Of a stretch of 64,000 bases of DNA, positions 56,401-64,000 are shown piece by piece. Where the stretch lies: positions 1 through 64,000 of the forward strand of contig NZ_SIHI01000015.1 in assembly GCF_007859735.1 (NCBI RefSeq), written 5' to 3'. The notes below the pieces were generated by a model, which did no database searches, was not told the origin of the DNA, and saw only the letters and a list, made by a program, of their open reading frames with translations. A program made the position numbers and the translations under genes. This DNA comes from Thalassoglobus neptunius. GTDB taxonomy: Bacteria > Planctomycetota > Planctomycetia > Planctomycetales > Planctomycetaceae. How positions within the stretch are numbered: position 1 is the stretch's first letter; each line of letters starts with the position of its first letter.

Positions 56401-56525
56401 TTTTCAGCCGCTGCAACGGAAGGTGAGGGAGTCGCAGAGAGTGTCCATACACTGATCAGAGTGAGGATGTACGAACCTAATCCATTGGAATTCGTCAACG
56501 ACGACAGCTTGTGGAATTCAAACAT
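53472..56525 (-). CDS. Discoidin, beta-propeller, HEAT and cytochrome c fusion (PVC type)
   Basis: A secreted 1017-residue protein with four parts. After the signal peptide comes a discoidin (F5/8 type C-like) domain (about 45-170; GNLQSRWCANGSQKNEWWEV). A PVC-type membrane-bound dehydrogenase propeller follows (about 185-545) with EF-hand-like DTNGDGTADE and DRNGDGTADE loops. A HEAT-repeat region spans about 560-800. The C-terminal cytochrome c domain (about 900-1017) has the haem site CIACH and a late Met (MMPQG) as likely axial ligand. This architecture is characteristic of Planctomycetota and is thought to serve periplasmic oxidation of sugars or glycans; the substrate is unknown. Confidence 0.9.
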   Translation of the reverse strand: MFEFHKLSSLTNSNGLGSYILTLISVWTLSATPSPSVAAAENLVLGQPAKAKSTQPSHDPGHAVDGNLQSRWCANGSQKNEWWEVELAETETIDAVRILWEQKTTAYRYRVESSQNGNDWTTLVDRSENTTETGLATHQFEPVEANRIRVTFLGSNSGGWGSIREFAAYSGTPPAEFELVESTTNVTLADVTAPEGFNVRLFGVPPEINYPVCLSADYSGDVFIGVDEQGSLGKEAGRGRVLRGRDTNGDGTADEVQMFAKMDHPRGLFYDDGSLWVLHPPFLTVFHDRNGDGTADEQQTLIEGISTDFVNKRGADHTTNGIRMGIDGWLYIAVGDFGFTQAIGADGTELSRRGGGIVRVRPDGSEMEIYCWGLRNILDVSIDPFMNIFTRDNTNDGGEWNVRLSHILQSAEFGYPSLFMNYTDEIMPPLADYGGGSGCGTFFLHDAQWPENYNNTLYTCDWGRSEVFLHNLPESGPTYLPHQQSFLRIPRPTDIDIDAAGRMYVSSWKNGNFAYDGPDVGFVAQITPDGLQPVTLPDLKTLGDEKLVAQLRAENMKQRLYAQREILRRTENTKLATLLSDLMNDPEGQDYARVAALYTLKQFHGVESHPELLEALADPLLREHALRALTDRRTELDGVTSADIIPYLSDPSPRVVAQAIISLGRLGDASIAENLIPLTVRQSDTPRATAHNVADADAVIPHLAIRSLVNLQAGEACIQALDTPYREGAIQALRWMHNPLVVKELIKRLEQASDQQEANELLSILVRLYHREGDYKEGWWGTRPDRTGPYYDRQPWEETSRIEDAIVSHYQSADEIGKERLLGEMIRHRVHPSQLPKSLFEDHKQTESNQPIAIPTVDPDNPNQIANMTFEEVRERALNAEGNVKRGRRIFLQQSCIACHTYTEGQDPKGPHLADIGKRYTREQLVESILKPSAKIAQGFDTYSFITTEGKIYSGFIVGRSAEEVKLRQANGLSQTILQNEIEEQVQRTESMMPQGIVNNLTPEELAHLLAFLEQLK

Positions 56526-56647
56526 AAGAGGTTATCTGAGTCGGTGTGAGACCAACGTGGCGAAGTTGGTATTGGGATGGGAGAGGGTTTGCGAGCGCGG
56601 TGTGTCACAGATCTTGGGAGTTCACGAAGCCTGAATCGAAGATTGAT

Positions 56648-57214
56648 TTAGTTCCAGTCCGGGTGGTCACACTGAGTGGAGTGAAGCCGATTCGAGTGGA
56701 ATGTTTTGGCAATCAACTGATCCCAAACGGAATAGGGATCTTCAGTGTAAACGAAGTTCGAGTCCGCATCGATTGTCAACCAGTCGCCGCGTTCGAGTTC
56801 ACCTTCGAGTTGGCCGGGACCCCAGCCGGAGCATCCTCCATAAACTCGATAAACGAGTTCATGTTCAGGTTCCATGCTTACCGTCAGGATCCGTTCGAAA
56901 ACTTCTGCACTGCTGCCCATGAAGACATCAGGGATCACCGGAGACTCGGTGGGATCCAAAGCGGGCGAGTTATGAACGACGAACAAAGCGGCCGGTTCAA
57001 CAGGTCCTCCGACGTAAACGAGATCCTGTGTTTCCGGAAGATCAAGATGTTCCTGAAGAGCGTGAGCGACAGTGACCGATGACGGGTGATTGATCACGAG
57101 GCCCATCGCTCCTTCTTCCCCATGCTCCACGATCAGCACGACGGATTTGAAGAAATTCTCGTCGCGCAGTCGAGGCCCGGAGACCAGGAATTTTCCTCGC
57201 AGTGATTCTGTCAT
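56648..57214 (-). CDS. YqgE/AlgH family protein (UPF0301)
   Basis: The 188 residues match the UPF0301 family: GKFLVSGPRLRDENFFKSVVLIVEHGEEGAMGLVINHP at the N-terminus, YVGGPVEP near 88, and the C-terminal GCSGWGPGQLEGELERGDW. The length is normal. AlgH was tied to alginate control in Pseudomonas, but the biochemical function is unknown. It lies between topA and the PVC cytochrome gene on the same strand, with gaps of more than 120 bases, so co-transcription is uncertain. Confidence 0.93.
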   Translation of the reverse strand: MTESLRGKFLVSGPRLRDENFFKSVVLIVEHGEEGAMGLVINHPSSVTVAHALQEHLDLPETQDLVYVGGPVEPAALFVVHNSPALDPTESPVIPDVFMGSSAEVFERILTVSMEPEHELVYRVYGGCSGWGPGQLEGELERGDWLTIDADSNFVYTEDPYSVWDQLIAKTFHSNRLHSTQCDHPDWN

Positions 57215-57346
57215 TCGTCAAAATTCGATTGAAGTGCACTCAATATGAGATCGGTCGGATTATACCCGGAGTCCGGGAAGGCGAATAGACCCCTTCCACA
57301 GATCGAGGTTTCTGAAGCGGGGAGTTCTCCGACTCTGCAAAGTCCG

Positions 57347-60052
<2,706 letters not shown>

Positions 60053-60584
60053 TCGCGTTCCGGTTGGTGAAGTGTGTTCAGTTTGGTGTGAGCCCAGTTG
60101 CACGTTCGCGGTCGCTGTGAGTGATCTCACGCACCGGATTGACTGATGACATTCTGAGTTGAGTTTGCTGTTCGAATACGACCCGTGAAAAGCTCCATGC
60201 CGGAACCCGATTGACCGTTCTCACCCGTCACGACATGACTGACGAAAGTGTAAGTATACGATTGACTTTGGTAAAAATCGGAGGGATGGACTGGGCTTGT
60301 CACAGCCAAGCTCCCAGCTAAAATGAGCGGTTTGTTACAGTCCTTTCAACTCAAAGGCACGGATGTCCAGAGATGGAGTCACCGTGTTGAATCTTGGCAT
60401 CTGAGATCTTCCACGGGATTCGCCTCAATGGTTCTCCGCGTCAAGTCATTAGGGAATCATTTGAGGGATTGTCAAGAGAGTACGGGGTCGGGAAGACGGA
60501 ATTCATAGTGAATCCAGGCCCAAATGAGTGTTTGAAAATCTCAGACATTTGCTACGAACTGAGACCTTTTGAGAAGGTACACGG
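60053..60584. other. Divergent intergenic region between topA and the PpiD-like gene (532 bases)
   Basis: No gene is supported; a 60-codon minus frame at 60127-60309 looks like chance. It should contain promoters for both flanking genes; one candidate is listed separately. Confidence 0.5.
60297..60324 (+). promoter_or_regulatory. Possible sigma-70-type promoter
   Basis: TTGTCA (60297-60302) and TAAAAT (60319-60324) are separated by 16 bases. The start codon of the downstream gene is 261 bases away, implying a long leader if this is its promoter. Confidence 0.35.
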
Positions 60585-63395
60585 ATGAGTTCTCCCTTTT
60601 CCATTTTTCGTCGAAATCAACGAATTCTGATGGTCGTCACCACAGGATTGGCGATGATTTCTTTTGTCTTGCTGGGTGCGATCAGTGACCCGCGAGAAAT
60701 TCCAACGCCGCTGATTGTTGTTTTTCTTGCCGCGATTGCCGGTGGAATCGGCTGGCTTCTGGGTCTCAGCCGAGGAAAGTCGTCGGACTGGGGAGTGACC
60801 GGAGTGATTCTGGGGGCGCTGATTGCAGTCTTCATGATCTGGTCCGGAAGAGAATCCAACGCCGTCGTCATGAATGGCAGCGATCTCACCCGTAAAGAAC
60901 TGATCGATCTGATGCGGGAACGCAATCTGGCGAATCAGTTCGTGCAGATGGCCATCGTTCGAACGAATCCGGACTTGCAGGAATTCGAATTCCAGCAACG
61001 GATGATGCAGTTCTCCTTCGGCGGAGCCAACACCACAGAACGGGAAGTCGTTCTCGGCGAAGCCCTCCGGATGGAAGCAGATTCGATGCACATCGATGTC
61101 ACCGATCAAGTGGTGACCGAGTACATCAATCAGATGACCGATAACAAAATGACATCCGCAGTCTTTACCGAGATCCGTCAAGACCTCGGAGTAACCGAAC
61201 AGGAACTCCTTGATGTTCTGAAAAAAGAAATTCGAGGCCGACAGGCGCTGGTCCTTCTCTATCAGCAAAATCAATTGACTCCCCAGAACTTCTGGGAGTT
61301 CTATCAGAAGCTCAACCTTCAGAAATCCGCGCAGGTCGCGTCGATTCCTGTCAGTGAGTTCCAAAAACAAATCGCTGACCCCACCGATGCGGAAATCGAA
61401 AGCTTCTTTCTGGAATATCGCACTAATTTCCCGGGGATGACTCCGGATGGTCGACTCAGTGAAGGACGTCCCGGTTTCTATCAGCCTCGACGAGTCCGCG
61501 TCGCTTACCTCGAAGCGATTCATGACCAAATCGAAGCGACCGTCGGCGAAGTGACCGATGAAGAGATTCAAGCCCGCTACGAAGAAGAGTACATGCGAGC
61601 GGTTCCCGAGGACGAGGTAGAGTCACCGCTTGGAATCGGCAACGAAGGACTCCTCCGGGACCCATTGTTGAATGAAGCTCCTGTTCTGATTCCTCAGGAA
61701 GACGCCGACGACTCCCCAGCGATGGAATCCGAAGAAGAAGCTGCTCAACCGGATGCACCTTCGGAACCGGAACCTGCCCCGGAAGCGGAATCGCCTGCTG
61801 AAACAGAGACTCCAAAAGAAGAACCTGCTCCGGAAGCGGAAAGTCCTCAGGAAACCGAGACTTCGGAATCAGAGACTCCCGAAGGCGAAAGTTCAGAGTC
61901 AGAAAGTCCTGAATCAGAAGGTTCAGAAGAAGGAAGTTCAGAAGAGGCGGAAGGTGAACCAGAAGCTCTGCTGAAGACTTTCGATGACCTTCAGTTTGTT
62001 GCGTATCAGGAAGAGGGTTCGACTGAGCAATCTTCCGACAGCGAAGACGCTCCCAGCAGCGATGAACCATCTGCTGAAGAAGCGACAGAAACCAGCCCAG
62101 CCGACGAAAGTCCAGCTGCTGAATCAGAGCCAGCTCCGGAAAAATCAGAAGAACAACCGGTTGAGAAGTCTGAAGATCCAGCACCGCTGACTGTTCCATC
62201 GGAAGAGCCAGCGAATGCAGATGAGACCGCATCTGATGAGAGTTCTGCGGACGACAAGCCTGAGATGAAGTCCGAAGAATCGGAAGGTGCTTCGGAAGAG
62301 ACTTCCACGGAAGAAGCTCCGGCCGAAGAAGACCCCGTTCCCCCAGCTCCTGAGTCTGATACTCGCGAGTTGACCGAACAGCTGAAACTCGAAATTCGTG
62401 ACACCATTCTTCGTGAACGAACAGTTGCTGAAATTCAAAAGCGAATGACAGCTGCTCAACAGTTCGTTGCAGAATTGGGACGAAATGTCGCTTTCGGAGA
62501 GGTGATCGAAGAAGGGTTCATTTCACTCGAAGAGGCAACCGAGCAAATCAAAAAGTACGCAGCAGAAAACGATCTCGAATACATCGAGACTCCGTTTATG
62601 TCCGCTCAGGAATTGCGAGAGTCGGAAGATTATCCGATCGGTTCCGGGTTCGTCCCAGCTTTGCGTTTTCAGGAAGTTCCAGTCGTTCTGTTCAGCACAT
62701 CGTCATCTGATCGGTTGCGACCACAGCAGGCGAGAAACCTGTTCACCGGCAGTGAATACGTATTCTGGAAATTCAGCGAGAAACCAGCCTATCCACCGGA
62801 ATCGCTGAAAGACGAGCCGAATCTTCGAGCACAGGTGATCGATGCCTGGAAAAAGATGAAGGCATTGCCGTTGGCGAAAGAACGTGCTGAAGAACTCGCT
62901 GAGATTGTTCGCAAGTCCGACAAGCCGATGGTCGAAGCACTTAGCGATGAGCGAGTGACTAACGACGGAGACAACCTCTTCCTGACTGTCAAAACCACTG
63001 GAGAATTTTCCTGGATGACGCAGGGCTTTGCTCCCTCGACCGGTATGCAGCAACAAGCACAGCCTCGGCGTTCAGTCGTCGCTGCTGCTCCGGATGCTGG
63101 CGAACGATTCTTCGAGATGGTGTTCGAAGAACTCACTCCATCGGAAGTCGGAGTGGTTCCCAATGATGACGACAGTGCGATTTACATCGTTCAGGTCGAA
63201 GGCAGTAACGAATCAACCGCAGAGAAGATGGATGCCATGCGGAAAGAGTTTCTCGACCAGGGATTCCAGTTCAGCTACATGGCTCTCGGACGGGAGTTGT
63301 TAAGCGAGTACGCCGAAGACATCAGCGCCATGCTGTGGAACAAGTACGATGTTCAGCTCTACTCTTCCGACCCGGAAGTCAACGCTGGCGAATAA
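60585..63395 (+). CDS. PpiD/SurA-like membrane-anchored protein with a long acidic insert
   Basis: The 936 residues begin FSIFRRNQRILMVV, an opening like that of planctomycetal PpiD-like proteins. Three hydrophobic helices follow (about 14-33, 41-60 and 68-86). A helical SurA-N-like region spans about 95-260 (LTRKELIDLMRERNLANQFV). A Glu/Ser/Pro-rich, very acidic stretch covers about 365-595, and the C-terminus (about 600-936) is again folded in appearance. A rotamase domain of parvulin type is not clearly visible. A role as an envelope chaperone is inferred from the N-terminal resemblance only. The ATG at 60585 is the only start near the first helix. A strong terminator follows at 63434. Confidence 0.75.
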   Translation: MSSPFSIFRRNQRILMVVTTGLAMISFVLLGAISDPREIPTPLIVVFLAAIAGGIGWLLGLSRGKSSDWGVTGVILGALIAVFMIWSGRESNAVVMNGSDLTRKELIDLMRERNLANQFVQMAIVRTNPDLQEFEFQQRMMQFSFGGANTTEREVVLGEALRMEADSMHIDVTDQVVTEYINQMTDNKMTSAVFTEIRQDLGVTEQELLDVLKKEIRGRQALVLLYQQNQLTPQNFWEFYQKLNLQKSAQVASIPVSEFQKQIADPTDAEIESFFLEYRTNFPGMTPDGRLSEGRPGFYQPRRVRVAYLEAIHDQIEATVGEVTDEEIQARYEEEYMRAVPEDEVESPLGIGNEGLLRDPLLNEAPVLIPQEDADDSPAMESEEEAAQPDAPSEPEPAPEAESPAETETPKEEPAPEAESPQETETSESETPEGESSESESPESEGSEEGSSEEAEGEPEALLKTFDDLQFVAYQEEGSTEQSSDSEDAPSSDEPSAEEATETSPADESPAAESEPAPEKSEEQPVEKSEDPAPLTVPSEEPANADETASDESSADDKPEMKSEESEGASEETSTEEAPAEEDPVPPAPESDTRELTEQLKLEIRDTILRERTVAEIQKRMTAAQQFVAELGRNVAFGEVIEEGFISLEEATEQIKKYAAENDLEYIETPFMSAQELRESEDYPIGSGFVPALRFQEVPVVLFSTSSSDRLRPQQARNLFTGSEYVFWKFSEKPAYPPESLKDEPNLRAQVIDAWKKMKALPLAKERAEELAEIVRKSDKPMVEALSDERVTNDGDNLFLTVKTTGEFSWMTQGFAPSTGMQQQAQPRRSVVAAAPDAGERFFEMVFEELTPSEVGVVPNDDDSAIYIVQVEGSNESTAEKMDAMRKEFLDQGFQFSYMALGRELLSEYAEDISAMLWNKYDVQLYSSDPEVNAGE

Positions 63396-63433
63396 TATCA
63401 TCGTCAGTGGTTTCTCGTCACGCGAGTAACTGT

Positions 63434-63480
63434 TCAAAATGAAAGCCTGACTGAGTCAATCAGTCAGGCTTTCATTTTGA
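63434..63480. terminator. Bidirectional terminator between convergent genes
   Basis: A perfect 21-bp stem, 63434-63454 with 63460-63480, has a 5-base loop. Its arms carry AAAA on one side and TTTT on the other, so it can act on both strands. It lies 39 bases after the PpiD-like gene and 65 bases from the end of the convergent small gene. Confidence 0.9.
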
Positions 63481-63544
63481 TTCATAGCCTGAGCACGTTG
63501 TTCATTCCCGCGTGCTCGATGCGACGTGTTTCATTCAATGAGTG

Positions 63545-63868
63545 CTACGCTTGCTCCTGCGGATCTTTGTAAACATACGATGAAGAAGCAGTTGGCCGCG
63601 TTGAGGGAGCAGGAAAATCGAACTCCTCGAAAGGGTCGGCGGATGCGACCATCAGCGCGAAACCGGCTCCAATCAAAACGATTGAAACGGTCGATTCAAT
63701 GGCAAGTGTGAGGAATGAGGCGTTCGGGATCTTTCCGACCGAAATCATGGGAACGATTTGGTAGAGGACGATCACGGCAGCAGCAAGTCCAACACCCGCC
63801 AGTCCTAAACCAGCAACGGCGCTAGCTTTCCAACTTTGGGCAAGTTTTTTCGGGGATGGCGACTTCAT
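63545..63868 (-). CDS. Small membrane protein, function unknown
   Basis: A 107-residue protein with two transmembrane helices (about 16-37 and 53-74) and a short polar C-terminus (DPFEEFDFPAPSTRP). No family recognised. The start at 63868 is well supported by AGGAG six bases before the ATG; a frame open to 63907 adds residues with no signal. It is convergent with the PpiD-like gene, and its upstream region runs to the window edge. Confidence 0.75.
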   Translation of the reverse strand: MKSPSPKKLAQSWKASAVAGLGLAGVGLAAAVIVLYQIVPMISVGKIPNASFLTLAIESTVSIVLIGAGFALMVASADPFEEFDFPAPSTRPTASSSYVYKDPQEQA

Positions 63869-64000
63869 AGCGGACTCCTGTGCAAAAGTTTGCAGTCCTG
63901 TGAACATGCTGCTCGTTTGCGATGACCTTTCCGATCAGTGTTCCAAAACTCGTTGAGAAGGATTCTAACTCCAACGGGCTGTCGAAATGCGACTCAATTC

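Noticed and set aside
60552-61571. A 339-codon open frame antisense to the PpiD-like gene
   Set aside because: Opposite the start of a gene with clear membrane helices; no family resemblance.

Overview
The window is a chromosomal segment from a member of the Planctomycetota, most likely close to the Planctomycetaceae (Gimesia, Rubinisphaera or Planctomicrobium type). This rests on gene content: a discoidin/beta-propeller/HEAT/cytochrome c protein of the PVC type, large secreted PQQ-like propellers, an ABC-2 permease fused to a CPBP protease, DUF4332 domains, YHS-like tandem domains, and bare housekeeping genes scattered in short operons on both strands. No tRNA, rRNA or CRISPR array was recognised. 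This is mostly ordinary core chromosome; the only mobile DNA seen is the end of one IS element at the left edge.

Layout. 1-153: end of an IS5-type element with the transposase N-terminus. 389-2958: a run of small genes (two VOC/PhnB-like, two YCII/DGPF, one DUF1579) closed by a clear terminator. 3221-4459: tyrS. 4875-8077: ABC exporter ATPase plus a permease-protease fusion. 8215-12851: a secreted HEAT-like protein, a secreted esterase on the other strand, and a SEC-C/TPR protein. 13021-14199: ribD. 14296-24685 (minus): a run of four genes, a degenerate Mre11-like phosphoesterase, an SMC/SbcC-like ATPase with two C-terminal DUF4332 domains, a 1529-residue double-propeller protein, and an amidohydrolase coupled to it by an ATGA overlap. 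25008-31579: purQ, an MMPL/RND transporter, rluB and glgC. 31817-37223 (minus): a membrane-anchored PQQ-like propeller, dprA, truB and sppA. 37515-41452: a YHS-like envelope protein and ahcY. 41681-50697: uppS, then two divergent ABC modules around a pair of divergently transcribed large envelope proteins. 51003-53436: mcsB and ribBA. 53472-60052 (minus): the PVC cytochrome protein, a YqgE-family protein and topA. 60585-63868: a PpiD/SurA-like membrane protein with a long acidic insert, and a small membrane protein.

How genes work together. ribD and ribBA supply three riboflavin-pathway activities from two distant sites. truB, rluB and tyrS serve RNA modification and aminoacylation. dprA and topA handle DNA. 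ahcY recycles S-adenosylhomocysteine. glgC feeds glycogen synthesis and uppS feeds cell-envelope lipid carriers. The most unusual part is the phosphoesterase/ATPase pair at 20253-24685. It has the layout of an SbcCD or YhaON nuclease, but the nuclease-like partner lacks nearly all recognisable metal-binding residues, and the ATPase carries duplicated helix-hairpin-helix-like DUF4332 domains. The second point of interest is the symmetric double ABC locus at 42581-50697, which shows two ATPases and two related-looking envelope proteins but only one permease.
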